Counted from the first letter of the stretch, positions 37,866 through 46,528 are shown. The stretch: DNA of 64,000 bases from Sideroxydans sp. (GCA_013791855.1 VMTA01000018.1:1-64000); one strand, 5' to 3'. The notes: generated by a model from the sequence alone, not told the origin. Program-made: numbers and translations.

Positions 37866-38075
37866 ATGAATGCAGAACGTATCGTCCGTATCGTCGCCGG
37901 TTTCTTTGTCATGCTGTCGTTGGCGCTGGGAGCGCAGGCGAGTCCGCTGTTCGTCAGCGAGTACTTCCTGTTGTTCACCGCCTTCGTCGGTCTGAACCTG
38001 TTCCAGAGCGGCTTCACGCAGATCTGCCCGTTGAACAACATCCTCGCCAAGTTCGGCGTCAAGGGCAGTTGCTGA
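37866..38075 (+). CDS. DUF2892 (YgaP-type) membrane protein
   Basis: 69 residues, two hydrophobic helices (about 8-27 and 31-50) with the DUF2892 pattern NAERIVRIVAG at the start and FTQICPLNNILAKFGVK at the end. In E. coli YgaP this domain follows a rhodanese; here it stands alone. Conserved Cys in QICPL and a final Cys are present. The likely partner genes are the upstream ArsR and RND genes. An RBS-like AGGAG precedes ATG. A role in sulfur or redox stress is inference from YgaP. Confidence 0.88.
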   Translation: MNAERIVRIVAGFFVMLSLALGAQASPLFVSEYFLLFTAFVGLNLFQSGFTQICPLNNILAKFGVKGSC

Positions 38076-39862
38076 ACCGACTCTTAAACCTTCCAGCTAA
38101 ATCCGCCCACATCAGTCTGGCCTTCGTCGGCCTGATGTGGGTTTTTCCATTTCTGTACTATCACCACGCCTACCCGCTTACCACTTTTTATCAGGAATGG
38201 TTGGCGGCACTGTTGGGCGTGTGTGCGCTGCCGTTGCTGCTGACCCGGCGCTATTGGCAGGCCCCGCAAGTCCCCGGCATCGTATTGCTGCCGATCGGTC
38301 TGATGTTGATATTGCTGCTGCAATTCATGCTTGGGATCATCATCCATTTCGACCATGTGTTGATGTTGTCGCTGTATCTGCTGTTCGCGGCATTGCTGAT
38401 GATGCTGGGGCAGCATCTGCGCGAAGAGATCGGCATGCAGAGATTAGCGACGGTATTGGCAGTCTGTCTGTTGATCGGCGCTGAGTTGAACACTCTGGCG
38501 GGCGTGCTGCAGCATTATCGCTGGGATACGTTTTTGAATTCGGTGGTGACCGTCAAGACCTCCAGCGCTGTGTACGGCAACATCGCTCAGCCCAATCACT
38601 ACGCCAACTACGTGGCGCTGGGTCTACTCTCGCTGGGCCTGTTGCAGCACCGCTTCGCATTGCGGATCTGGCAAACGGTGCTGCTGGCCTCTCCCATGCT
38701 GTTCGTGATGGTGCTGTCCGGGTCGCGTAGCGGATGGTTGTATCTGGTCGCCGCATTGACATTGGCATGGTGGTGGCAGCGCAAGGAGCCCGCGCTGCGT
38801 TCGCTACTTCGTTATACCGTTGCCCTGTGCATCGCGTACGCGCTGATGCATGGTCTGGTACAACTGCCATGGTTGCAAGGCAGCACGGGCGGCGTGACTG
38901 CGGCTGAGCGCTTGTTCGGCGAAGCGGGCAGCAAAAGCATCCGCCTGCATCTGTGGAAAGAGTCGCTGTTGATCTTTGCCCAGTTCCCATTGCTGGGTGC
39001 CGGCTTTGGTCAGTTCGCCTGGCAGCATCTGCAGCTGGCGTCTGAGTTGCGCAATCCGGAGATTGTCGGCTTGTACAACAACGCGCATAACATCGTCATG
39101 CAGCTGGCGGCCGAGACCGGTCTGGCTGGATTGCTGGTGCTCTTTTCCACCGCAGGCATTTGGATATGGAACTCGCTGCTGCGGCAAGCACGCTACACGC
39201 TTGAACAATGGTGGGCGGTCGCGGTATTGGCGGTGCTGGGCATCCACTCACTGCTCGAATATCCCCTTTGGTATCTGCATTTCATCGGTGTGGCGGCCAT
39301 CCTGCTGGGTGCGCTCGACGCTGGTGCGCATCGTCTCGAGTTGCGCGGCGTGGGAAGATTGTCCGTAGTGGCCATCCTGTTGCTGGGGGCGCTGTCGTTG
39401 TTTCAGGGCTTACAGGCGTATCGTCATCTGGAAGCCTCGACAAATATGCGCGGGCTGGCCGCCAGAGATGCCCGCTATGCAGAACGGGCGCGGGATGAGC
39501 TGTTGGAGACTTTGAAATATCCCCTGTTCAACGGCTATGCGGAGCTGTTCATCGCGCACATGATGGCGCCGGACGAAGACCATCTGGCGGAAAAACTGGC
39601 ACTGAACACGCGTGCTGTGCGCTACATCCCCACCGGTATCGTGAGCTATCACCAAGTCTACTTGCTGGCCCTGTCAGACCAGCCGCAGGCCTCTATGGAT
39701 ATGCTGGAGAAGACGATCTGGAACTATCCGGGCCAGTATGAAGCTGCAAGGACGGAGATGGAGGCGCTGGCCGTGCGGCATCCCGCACAGTTCCAGCCTC
39801 TGTTAGAATCCGCAGCCCGGAATTATGAGGAGTACCGTCGTGCAGCAGTTCCTGCTAGATAA
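38069..39862 (+). CDS. PglL/Wzy_C-type O-oligosaccharyl ligase
   Basis: 597-residue polytopic membrane protein with about 11-12 helices, the QPNHYANY motif of the O-antigen-ligase/PglL superfamily (about residues 173-180), an ALSGSRSG-like loop (VLSGSRSGW), and a C-terminal soluble helical region (about 450-597) of the type found in betaproteobacterial pilin glycosylases. Such enzymes transfer lipid-linked glycans to Ser/Thr of pilins. The TTG at 38069 overlaps the DUF2892 stop; without it the first helix would be cut, though ATG 38135 is the first ATG. A terminator-like hairpin lies between these two starts. Pilin as substrate is inferred from the MSHA locus 5 kb away. Confidence 0.82.
   Translation: MLNRLLNLPAKSAHISLAFVGLMWVFPFLYYHHAYPLTTFYQEWLAALLGVCALPLLLTRRYWQAPQVPGIVLLPIGLMLILLLQFMLGIIIHFDHVLMLSLYLLFAALLMMLGQHLREEIGMQRLATVLAVCLLIGAELNTLAGVLQHYRWDTFLNSVVTVKTSSAVYGNIAQPNHYANYVALGLLSLGLLQHRFALRIWQTVLLASPMLFVMVLSGSRSGWLYLVAALTLAWWWQRKEPALRSLLRYTVALCIAYALMHGLVQLPWLQGSTGGVTAAERLFGEAGSKSIRLHLWKESLLIFAQFPLLGAGFGQFAWQHLQLASELRNPEIVGLYNNAHNIVMQLAAETGLAGLLVLFSTAGIWIWNSLLRQARYTLEQWWAVAVLAVLGIHSLLEYPLWYLHFIGVAAILLGALDAGAHRLELRGVGRLSVVAILLLGALSLFQGLQAYRHLEASTNMRGLAARDARYAERARDELLETLKYPLFNGYAELFIAHMMAPDEDHLAEKLALNTRAVRYIPTGIVSYHQVYLLALSDQPQASMDMLEKTIWNYPGQYEAARTEMEALAVRHPAQFQPLLESAARNYEEYRRAAVPAR
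38106..38146 (+). terminator. terminator-like hairpin overlapping the 5' end of the ligase gene
   Basis: A perfect 10-bp stem CCCACATCAG (38106-38115) with CTGATGTGGG (38132-38141), 16-nt loop, immediately followed by five T. It would end the ArsR-RND-DUF2892 transcript but lies inside the ligase reading frame if the TTG start is used. Confidence 0.75.
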
Positions 39863-40259
39863 CCTGTTCACCCTGTCGATCACGCTGATCAGCGGCTATA
39901 TGCTGTTCTGGAGCTATTTCGGCAACCGCATCCTTGGCATCAAGGAAGCAGACACCCTGCAAGCGATGAATCTGATTAACCGTAACGATGCGCTATTGGT
40001 CGATGTGCGCGAGCAAAGCGAGTTCGACAGCGGCCATATCATCAACAGTAAATTATTCCCTGCCGGCAAACTGAAAGAGCGTGTCGGTGAGCTGGAAAAG
40101 TATCGCGAGCGCCCCATCATCCTGGTGTGTCGCAGCGGCGCACGCGCAACGCCCATCGCTTCGTGGCTGGGCAAGCAGGGTTTCGCCCAGGTTTATCTGT
40201 TGTCGGGCGGTGTGCAAGCCTGGCAGAAAGCCAAGCTACCGCTGGAAAAGAAAAAATAG
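39840..40259 (+). CDS. membrane-anchored rhodanese-like protein (YibN type)
   Basis: 139 residues: N-terminal helix (about 5-25), then one rhodanese domain with active-site loop CRSGAR and LLVDVREQSEFDSGHI. Catalytic Cys is present, so sulfurtransferase activity is possible. The GTG at 39840 is preferred over the ATG at 39825 because GAGGAG lies 7 nt before the GTG; the ATG itself would be part of that ribosome site. It heads the rhodanese-grxC-secB-gpsA order known from E. coli (yibN-grxC-secB-gpsA), and overlaps the ligase gene by 23 bp. Confidence 0.9.
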   Translation: MQQFLLDNLFTLSITLISGYMLFWSYFGNRILGIKEADTLQAMNLINRNDALLVDVREQSEFDSGHIINSKLFPAGKLKERVGELEKYRERPIILVCRSGARATPIASWLGKQGFAQVYLLSGGVQAWQKAKLPLEKKK

Positions 40260-40267
40260 GAACTGCC

Positions 40268-40525
40268 ATGGCCAAAGTCGTGATGTATTGCACCGCCGTT
40301 TGTCCGTATTGCATCAATGCAGAACGCCTGCTGAAGAATCGCGGCGTCACCGAGATCGAAAAGATCCGTATCGATCTGGATGATGAACAACGCGTCATCA
40401 TGGAATCGCGCAGCAAGCGACGCACCGTGCCGCAGATTTTCATCGACGATCGGCATATCGGCGGATTCGATGACATGGCCGAACTCGATCGCGAAGGCGG
40501 CCTGCTGCCCTTGCTCAACAATTAA
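40268..40525 (+). CDS. grxC: glutaredoxin 3
   Basis: 85-residue cytosolic dithiol glutaredoxin reducing disulfides with glutathione. Active site CPYC at residues 12-15, the cis-Pro loop TVPQIF and the glutathione-binding GGFDDM are intact. It starts 8 bp after the rhodanese stop, with a usable AGGAA ribosome site. Confidence 0.95.
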   Translation: MAKVVMYCTAVCPYCINAERLLKNRGVTEIEKIRIDLDDEQRVIMESRSKRRTVPQIFIDDRHIGGFDDMAELDREGGLLPLLNN

Positions 40526-40542
40526 CCAACCAAGGAAAAGAA

Positions 40543-41031
40543 ATGACTGAAAAGACAGAATCCGCGCCTCAGAACGACGCGCCCATCTTTAACATCGAGA
40601 AACTCTATGTGAAAGACCTGTCGCTGGAGATCCCCAATGCGCCCGCGATCTTCCTGCAGCGCGAGAATCCCCAGATCGATCTGCAACTGCAAACCAAGGC
40701 TGGCCAATTGGAAGAAGGCGTGTTCGAGGTGGAAGTGACCGTTACCGTGACGGCAAAGGTGTCCGAGAAAGAGCAAGTGATGTTCCTGATCGAAGCCAAG
40801 CAGGCCGGCATCTTCCAGGTGCGCAACATGCCCGCATCCGAGATGGAAGGCATACTGGCCGTGATGTGCCCGAACATCCTCTATCCCTATCTGCGCGAAG
40901 TCGTTTCCGATGTGGCAGTGCGCGGCGGCTTCGCACCGGTGCTGCTCAATCCGATCAACTTCGAAGCGATCTACCAGCAACAAAAGCAGCAGGCGCAAGC
41001 GCAGGCTGAGGGCGCAGCGGTCAAACACTGA
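40543..41031 (+). CDS. secB: protein-export chaperone SecB
   Basis: 162-residue tetrameric chaperone that keeps preproteins unfolded and passes them to SecA. The typical beta-strand block FNIEKLYVKDLSLEIPNAP is near the N-terminus and the ANILYPYLREVVSD-like segment (CPNILYPYLREVVSDV) near residue 110. It follows grxC by 17 bp, with the AAGGAAAAG ribosome site. Confidence 0.97.
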   Translation: MTEKTESAPQNDAPIFNIEKLYVKDLSLEIPNAPAIFLQRENPQIDLQLQTKAGQLEEGVFEVEVTVTVTAKVSEKEQVMFLIEAKQAGIFQVRNMPASEMEGILAVMCPNILYPYLREVVSDVAVRGGFAPVLLNPINFEAIYQQQKQQAQAQAEGAAVKH

Positions 41032-41462
41032 TGGCGAGGTTGCTGGCAACGCTATGGTTGTCCGCTCTGTGCTTTATGGCACAAGCTTTGGAGTTCGTCT
41101 CGGTGGCCGAACCGGCGATCCTGTACGACGCCAATTCGCTTAAAGCCAAAAAGCTCTATGTCGCCACGCGCTTCCTGCCATTGCAACAATTGGTGGTATT
41201 GGAAGCCTGGGTCAAGGCGCGCGACTCCACCGGCAAGGTGTTCTGGATCGAGAAACGCAATCTGAGCAGCAAACGTTACGTCGTTGTCACTGCACAGACA
41301 GCCATGGTGCGAAGCAGCTGGAGCAACAGTGCGCCGGTCGCATTCATCGCGCCGCGCCAGCTGGGAATGGAATGGCAGGGAAACAGCGGTGAATGGGTCA
41401 AGGTGCGTCACCGTGACGGTTCCACCGGCTATATCAAGGCTTCGGAAGTCTGGGGTGACTAA
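41031..41462 (+). CDS. secreted SH3-domain protein
   Basis: 143 residues with a signal peptide (about 1-19, ending AQAL) and two SH3-like halves, the second clear at AMVRSSWSNSAPVAFIAPRQ...WVKVRHRDGSTGYIKASEVWG. Bacterial SH3 domains bind peptidoglycan or envelope proteins. The start shares one base with the secB stop. Sandwiched between secB and gpsA in a shared transcript; exact role unknown. Confidence 0.85.
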   Translation: MARLLATLWLSALCFMAQALEFVSVAEPAILYDANSLKAKKLYVATRFLPLQQLVVLEAWVKARDSTGKVFWIEKRNLSSKRYVVVTAQTAMVRSSWSNSAPVAFIAPRQLGMEWQGNSGEWVKVRHRDGSTGYIKASEVWGD

Positions 41463-41465
41463 AGC

Positions 41466-42482
41466 ATGAATATTGCGGTATTGGGTGCCGGCGCATGGGG
41501 AACTGCGCTGGCGATCAGTCTGGCGGAGCGCCACGACGTCACGCTCTGGGCCAGAGATGCCGCACAAGTGGCGGCGATGCGCGAGACGCGGCGTAACCGC
41601 CGCTATCTGCCGGACATCGCATTACCCGACAATCTGGCGCTGGATGAAGATCTGCAAGCGGTATTGCGTGATGCGCAATTGATCGTTGTGGCAGTACCCG
41701 TGTCCGGCCTGCGTGCCACGTTACAGCAAATAGCAAAACTGCAATCGCCTGTTGGCGTGATCTGGTTGTGCAAGGGCTTCGAGACCGAGACCTCGCTGCT
41801 GCCGCATCAGATCGTCAACGAGATATTACCTGCCGCATTCCCGCGCGGTGCGCTGACCGGCCCCAGCTTCGCACAGGAAGTGGCGCGCGGCCTGCCGACT
41901 GCATTGACGCTGGCGTCGAACGACGGCGAGTTCGCGCAACGAACTGCCAAGGCCTTGCACCATTCGCGCTTGCGCATCTATTCCAGCACCGATGTAGTCG
42001 GCGTCGAGATCGGCGGGGCGATCAAGAACGTACTGGCGATCGCCGCGGGCATCTGCGATGGCATGCAGATGGGCTTGAACGCACGTGCAGCATTGCTGAC
42101 TCGAGGCTTGGCCGAGATGACGCGCTTGGGTCTGCTGATGGGCGGCAAGGCGGAGACGCTGGGCGGCTTGTCCGGTGTGGGTGACCTCATCCTGACCTGT
42201 ACCGGCGACCTGTCGCGCAACCGCCAGGTCGGCATGCTGTTGGCCCGTCACCAATCCCTGCCCAATATCCTCAAAGAACTCGGTCATGTGGCGGAAGGTG
42301 TGTACACCGCGCGCGAAGTGCAAACCGTTGCACGCCGATATCAGGCGGACATGCCGATCTGCCAAGCGGTGTATCGCGTGCTGTATGAGAACCTCGATGC
42401 CGATAAGGCTGTTGAGATGCTGCTGAGCCGTGAGCCTGGTGAGGAATTCTCTACCAGTGGCAAACATCCTGTATTGAACTAA
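41466..42482 (+). CDS. gpsA: NAD(P)-dependent glycerol-3-phosphate dehydrogenase
   Basis: Reduces dihydroxyacetone phosphate to sn-glycerol 3-phosphate, the phospholipid head-group precursor. 338 residues. The Rossmann motif GAGAWGTALA is at residues 7-16; GPSFAQEVARGLPTA, the catalytic Lys in GGAIKNVLAIA and the GLGD-type GLSGVGDLILTC are present. Gap to the upstream SH3 gene is 3 bp; it overlaps the convergent trmL by 4 bp. Confidence 0.97.
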   Translation: MNIAVLGAGAWGTALAISLAERHDVTLWARDAAQVAAMRETRRNRRYLPDIALPDNLALDEDLQAVLRDAQLIVVAVPVSGLRATLQQIAKLQSPVGVIWLCKGFETETSLLPHQIVNEILPAAFPRGALTGPSFAQEVARGLPTALTLASNDGEFAQRTAKALHHSRLRIYSSTDVVGVEIGGAIKNVLAIAAGICDGMQMGLNARAALLTRGLAEMTRLGLLMGGKAETLGGLSGVGDLILTCTGDLSRNRQVGMLLARHQSLPNILKELGHVAEGVYTAREVQTVARRYQADMPICQAVYRVLYENLDADKAVEMLLSREPGEEFSTSGKHPVLN

Positions 42483-42940
42483 CTTCCCGCGAATCCGTTC
42501 TGCCGCCAGGCTTCGAACACGGTCACTGCCACCGCATTGGACAAGTTGAGGCTGCGATTGTCCGGGCGCATCGGCAGGCGCACGCGCCGCTCGGGTGGCA
42601 GGGAATCCAGAACATCCACAGGTAAACCGCGGCTCTCCGGGCCGAACAGAAAAGCGTCCCCCGCCTTGAATTCCATCTCAAAGAACGGCTGCGATCCTTT
42701 TGTCGTCAGCGCGAACAAGCGCGGATGGCCCAGTGCGCTCAAACATTGCGGCAGGCCATCGTGCACCTGCATAGCGGCATACTCGTGGTAATCCAGACCG
42801 GCGCGGCGTAACTGTTTGTCGTCCAGGTCGAAGCCGAGCGGGCGGATCAGATGCAAATGCGCACCGGTGTTGGCGCAGAGGCGGATGACGTTGCCGGTGT
42901 TGGGCGGGATCTCGGGCTGAAAAAGAATGATGTTGAACAT
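42479..42940 (-). CDS. trmL: tRNA (cytidine(34)-2'-O)-methyltransferase
   Basis: SPOUT-class SAM enzyme methylating the wobble ribose of tRNA-Leu. 153 residues, standard for TrmL. NTGNVIRLCANTGA lies at residues about 14-27 (Asn-Thr-Gly-Asn motif), FGPESRGLP and the knot signature MRPDNRSLNLSNAVAV near the C-terminus. It is divergent from mshE across 105 bp. Confidence 0.95.
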   Translation of the reverse strand: MFNIILFQPEIPPNTGNVIRLCANTGAHLHLIRPLGFDLDDKQLRRAGLDYHEYAAMQVHDGLPQCLSALGHPRLFALTTKGSQPFFEMEFKAGDAFLFGPESRGLPVDVLDSLPPERRVRLPMRPDNRSLNLSNAVAVTVFEAWRQNGFAGS

Positions 42941-42960
42941 GTGAAAAGTTGTGAAAGGTC

Positions 42961-42989
42961 TTGTCAGATATAGGGAAAACGGCTAACTT
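42961..42989 (+). promoter_or_regulatory. candidate sigma70 promoter for mshE
   Basis: TTGTCA (5 of 6 to consensus) at 42961-42966, a 17-nt spacer, then TAACTT at 42984-42989 (weak). Leader about 50 nt with CAGGGGG before ATG. Confidence 0.4.
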
Positions 42990-43045
42990 CCGCTCCCATC
43001 GTTGGTGCACTCGGCTACGCATCGCAGAAAACTTCAGGGGGAATT

Positions 43046-44749
43046 ATGGCGCGTCCGGAGAAAGTTCGCCTCGGCGACTTGCTGGTACAGCAAAAACTCA
43101 TCTCGCTCGACCAGTTGCAATTCGTGCTGGAACAGCAAAAACGCAGCGGCCGCAAATTGGGGCGCGTGCTGGTGGACAACGGCTTCATCAGCGAAGACCA
43201 GATCTCCGAAGCGCTGGCCAAGCAGCTCAACGTTCCTTACATCAACCTCAAGTACTACAACGCCAATCTGGAGATCGTGCGTCGCCTGCCCGAGAATCAG
43301 GCGCGCCGCTTCCGTGCTTTGGCACTGGAAGAGCGCAACGGCGCCATCCTGGTCGGCATGACCGACCCCACCGATCTGTTCGCATTCGACGAGATCGCGC
43401 GCATCCTCAAGCGTGATATCGATGTGGCGGTGGTGACGGAAGGTCAGTTGCTGGAGACCATCGACCGTGTCTACCGTCGCACCGACGAGATCAGCGGTCT
43501 GGCGAAAGAGATATCGGAAGACCTGGGCGAAGGCTACATCGACTTCGGCGCGCTGAGCGACACCGTCGGCACCGAAGAAGCCCCGGTGGTCAAATTGCTG
43601 CAGACCATGTTCGAGGATGCCTCGCAGGTCGGTGCTTCCGACGTGCACATCGAACCGCAGGAGACGCGCCTGCAGATCCGTTTCCGTATCGACGGAGCAT
43701 TGCACCTGCAAACCGAGGCCGACAGCAAGATCTCCAGCGCGATCGCCTTGCGATTGAAGTTAATGTCCGGTTTGGACATCTCCGAAAAACGCCTGCCACA
43801 GGACGGCCGATTCAACGTTCGCGTGCGCGAACAGGCCATCGATGTGCGTATCTCCACCATGCCGACGCAGTACGGCGAATCGGTGGTGATGCGTCTGCTC
43901 AACCAGAGCAACAGCTTCCTCACGCTGGACAAACTGGGCATGCCGCCCGACATGCTCAAGCGTTTCCGCGAAATCATCCAGCGCAGCAACGGCATGGTGC
44001 TGGTCACCGGCCCGACTGGTTCCGGTAAAACGACCACGCTGTATGCGGGCCTGTCCGAGATCAACACCATCGACCAGAAGATCATCACCGTGGAAGACCC
44101 GGTGGAATATCGCCTGCCCGGCATCAATCAGGTGCAGGTGAACGAAAAGATCGAACTCAGTTTCTCCAAGGTGCTGCGTGCCGCTTTGCGTCAAGACCCG
44201 GACGTGATCCTGGTCGGCGAGATGCGCGATGCGGAAACGGCACAGATCGGTATGCGCGCCGCCATGACCGGTCACCTGGTGTTCTCCACGTTGCACACGC
44301 GCGACTCCGCCGGTACCTTGTTCCGTCTGGTCGACATGGGCGTGCCGAAATACATGGTGGCTTCTTCAGTGCAGTGTGTGCTGGCGCAGCGCCTGTTGCG
44401 CCGTGTCTGCGAAAGCTGCCGCGAAGCGCACGTGCCTACCCCGCAGGAAACCGAGTGGCTGCAGGTCGAGGGCGTGGAGCGCGGAGCCTGGGGTGAATTG
44501 GTGCATGGTCGTGGCTGTTCGCACTGTAACGGCACGGGCTACCACGGGCGTATGGGCGTCTACGAGATGCTGGAGATGACGCAGGATCTGGTGGACGCTG
44601 CCGCGCACGACGACAACACACACTTCATGCAGGCTGCCCGTAACTATCTGAAAGACCGCACCCTGCTGGATGCGGCATTGCGCGAGATGAAGCTGGGACA
44701 TACCAGCATCGCCGAAGTGATGCGTATCAGTAATCAGGTTGAGGATTAA
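43046..44749 (+). CDS. mshE: MSHA pilus assembly ATPase MshE
   Basis: Hexameric extension ATPase powering polymerisation of the MSHA type IV pilus at the inner membrane. 567 residues. The N-terminal MshEN domain holds two successive c-di-GMP-binding motifs, RLGDLLVQQ (about 8-16) and KLGRVLVDN (about 37-45), each followed by the spaced Leu pattern. The core shows Walker A GPTGSGKTT (about 322-330), the Asp box and Walker B PDVILVGEMRD, and the zinc tetracysteine CESC (454-457) with CSHC (491-494). First gene of the msh cluster; 2 bp before mshG. Confidence 0.93.
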   Translation: MARPEKVRLGDLLVQQKLISLDQLQFVLEQQKRSGRKLGRVLVDNGFISEDQISEALAKQLNVPYINLKYYNANLEIVRRLPENQARRFRALALEERNGAILVGMTDPTDLFAFDEIARILKRDIDVAVVTEGQLLETIDRVYRRTDEISGLAKEISEDLGEGYIDFGALSDTVGTEEAPVVKLLQTMFEDASQVGASDVHIEPQETRLQIRFRIDGALHLQTEADSKISSAIALRLKLMSGLDISEKRLPQDGRFNVRVREQAIDVRISTMPTQYGESVVMRLLNQSNSFLTLDKLGMPPDMLKRFREIIQRSNGMVLVTGPTGSGKTTTLYAGLSEINTIDQKIITVEDPVEYRLPGINQVQVNEKIELSFSKVLRAALRQDPDVILVGEMRDAETAQIGMRAAMTGHLVFSTLHTRDSAGTLFRLVDMGVPKYMVASSVQCVLAQRLLRRVCESCREAHVPTPQETEWLQVEGVERGAWGELVHGRGCSHCNGTGYHGRMGVYEMLEMTQDLVDAAAHDDNTHFMQAARNYLKDRTLLDAALREMKLGHTSIAEVMRISNQVED

Positions 44750-44751
44750 GC

Positions 44752-45993
44752 GTGCCGGTTTTCTCCTATAAGGGCAGAAGCAACCGCGGTGGGGAACTGG
44801 TGCAAGGCACACTGGAAGGCGCGGACAGCGGTGTCATCGCCGACCAGTTGCTGAACACGGGCATCACGCCGATCGAGATCAAGGTTTCCTACAATTCCCG
44901 TACCACCAAGGCGAACGAACCCTCCTTGTGGCAGCGCCTCAATCAGGAAAGATCAGTCGATCCGCTGGAATTGATGCTGTTCTCGCGCCAGATGTATACC
45001 CTGCTCAAATCCGGCGTGCCCATCATGCGCGCCCTGGCAGGCTTGCAGGAATCATCGCAGAACCCGACTTTCGCCGCCATGTTGCAGGATCTGCGCGAAA
45101 GTCTGGACAGTGGTCGTGAGCTTTCCACGGCGATGCGTCGCCATCCCAAGATATTCTCGCCTTTCTATCTCAGTATGGTGCAGGTCGGCGAGATGACCGG
45201 CATGCTGGACCAGACCTTCTTGCGTCTGTACGACCATCTGGAATTCGAAAAGGACATGCGCGAGCGCATCAAGGGTGCGGTGCGTTACCCGATGTTCGTG
45301 GTGATCGCGATGGCAATCGCCATCGTCATCGTGAATATCTTCGTCATTCCTGCGTTTGCCAAGGTTTTCGAAGGTTTCCATGCCGAGTTGCCACTGATGA
45401 CCAAGATACTGATGGGTTTCTCCAACTTCATGGTGAACTACTGGCCGCTGCTGCTGGCGATGATCATCGGCGCTGTGGTGGCTTTTCGCGCGTGGATCAA
45501 CACGCCGGATGGCCGCTATAAATGGGATCGCTATAAATTCAAGTTGCCGATCGCGGGCAAGATCATCCTCAAGGGGACATTGGCGCGTTTCGCGCGCAGT
45601 CTGGCGCTGTCGTTCAAGAGCGGCATCCCCATCGTGCAAGGCCTGAACACGGTGGGCATGGTGGTGGACAACGAATACATGCGCAGCAAGATCGAGCAGA
45701 TGCGCGACGGTGTGGAACGCGGCGAATCCATCCTGCGTACCGCGCATGCAACGGGCGTGTTCAATCCGACCGTGATGCAGATGATCGCGGTGGGTGAAGA
45801 AACGGGTGATCTGGATGGCCTGATGTTCGAGGTCGCGGGAATGTACGAACGCGATGTGGAATACGAGGTCAAGACCCTGAGTGCACAGATCGAACCCATC
45901 ATGATTGTTCTACTGGGGGGATTGGTACTGGTGCTGGCGCTCGGCATCTTCTTGCCGATGTGGGACTTGGGCAAGGCGGCGTTGGGCAAATGA
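44752..45993 (+). CDS. mshG: MSHA inner-membrane platform protein MshG
   Basis: GspF/PilC-family polytopic protein that couples the ATPase to pilin assembly. 413 residues, three or four helices (about 182-205, 227-247, 385-405) and two repeated cytosolic four-helix domains (EFLMLFSRQ-type LELMLFSRQMYTLLKSGVPI and ARFARSLALSFKSGIPI). The start is GTG at 44752. It overlaps the next prepilin gene by 4 nt. Confidence 0.93.
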   Translation: MPVFSYKGRSNRGGELVQGTLEGADSGVIADQLLNTGITPIEIKVSYNSRTTKANEPSLWQRLNQERSVDPLELMLFSRQMYTLLKSGVPIMRALAGLQESSQNPTFAAMLQDLRESLDSGRELSTAMRRHPKIFSPFYLSMVQVGEMTGMLDQTFLRLYDHLEFEKDMRERIKGAVRYPMFVVIAMAIAIVIVNIFVIPAFAKVFEGFHAELPLMTKILMGFSNFMVNYWPLLLAMIIGAVVAFRAWINTPDGRYKWDRYKFKLPIAGKIILKGTLARFARSLALSFKSGIPIVQGLNTVGMVVDNEYMRSKIEQMRDGVERGESILRTAHATGVFNPTVMQMIAVGEETGDLDGLMFEVAGMYERDVEYEVKTLSAQIEPIMIVLLGGLVLVLALGIFLPMWDLGKAALGK

Positions 45994-46523
45994 TGAATAG
46001 CTCTCTGCGGCGTTCGCATGGCTTCACGCTGATCGAATTCATCGTCGTCATCATCATCATCGTGGTGCTGGCTGGCTTGTTTCTGGTGCGCATCCCACTC
46101 TATCAGGAGCGCGCGGAGAAGGCTGCCATGCAACAGGTGGAAGGCGCGCTGCAAAGTGCGTTGGTGATGCGCTTCGGCGCGTTGCAGACTCGCGGCGTAG
46201 CCAGCGAGAAGGAGTTGAGCATCCTTGCCACCGATAATCCCGTCACCTGGCTGCAGAAACTGCCGCCTAACTACAGGGGCGAATATTACGACCCCACACC
46301 GCGCAGCGTCGCGCCCGGCAACTGGATGTTTGATCTCAAGTCGCGCGAACTGATCTACGTGCTCAACCAGTCGGACAACTTCACGCCGGGGCCGGACGGT
46401 AACAAGTGGATACGCTTCCGTGTGAGGCTGGGATACGAGCCCAAGCTGGGGCAGCCCGAGTCCGGCAAAGAGTTGGCTTCCACCCTGTTCGAACCGACCC
46501 ACCCCTATCGCTGGCTGGACTGA
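45990..46523 (+). CDS. type IV prepilin-like protein (MshB/MshF position)
   Basis: 177 residues with the prepilin signature SHG-FTLIEFIVV: short basic leader, Gly before Phe, Glu5 of the mature protein, and a hydrophobic helix. The mature domain is about 165 residues without a Cys pair. Position after mshG is that of mshF in Vibrio, but the prepilin character is closer to MshB-type minor pilins. The start ATG overlaps the mshG stop (ATGA). Confidence 0.85.
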   Translation: MMNSSLRRSHGFTLIEFIVVIIIIVVLAGLFLVRIPLYQERAEKAAMQQVEGALQSALVMRFGALQTRGVASEKELSILATDNPVTWLQKLPPNYRGEYYDPTPRSVAPGNWMFDLKSRELIYVLNQSDNFTPGPDGNKWIRFRVRLGYEPKLGQPESGKELASTLFEPTHPYRWLD

Positions 46524-46528
46524 AAACC

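Noticed and set aside
39825-39839. ATG start for the rhodanese gene
   Set aside because: This ATG overlaps the GAGGAG that serves as ribosome site for the GTG at 39840; the GTG is better placed.
45913-45918. G6 runs in mshG, in mshO (49264-49269) and before nrdB (1244-1249)
   Set aside because: Six-base runs occur several times in ordinary sequence here and are too short to suggest phase variation.
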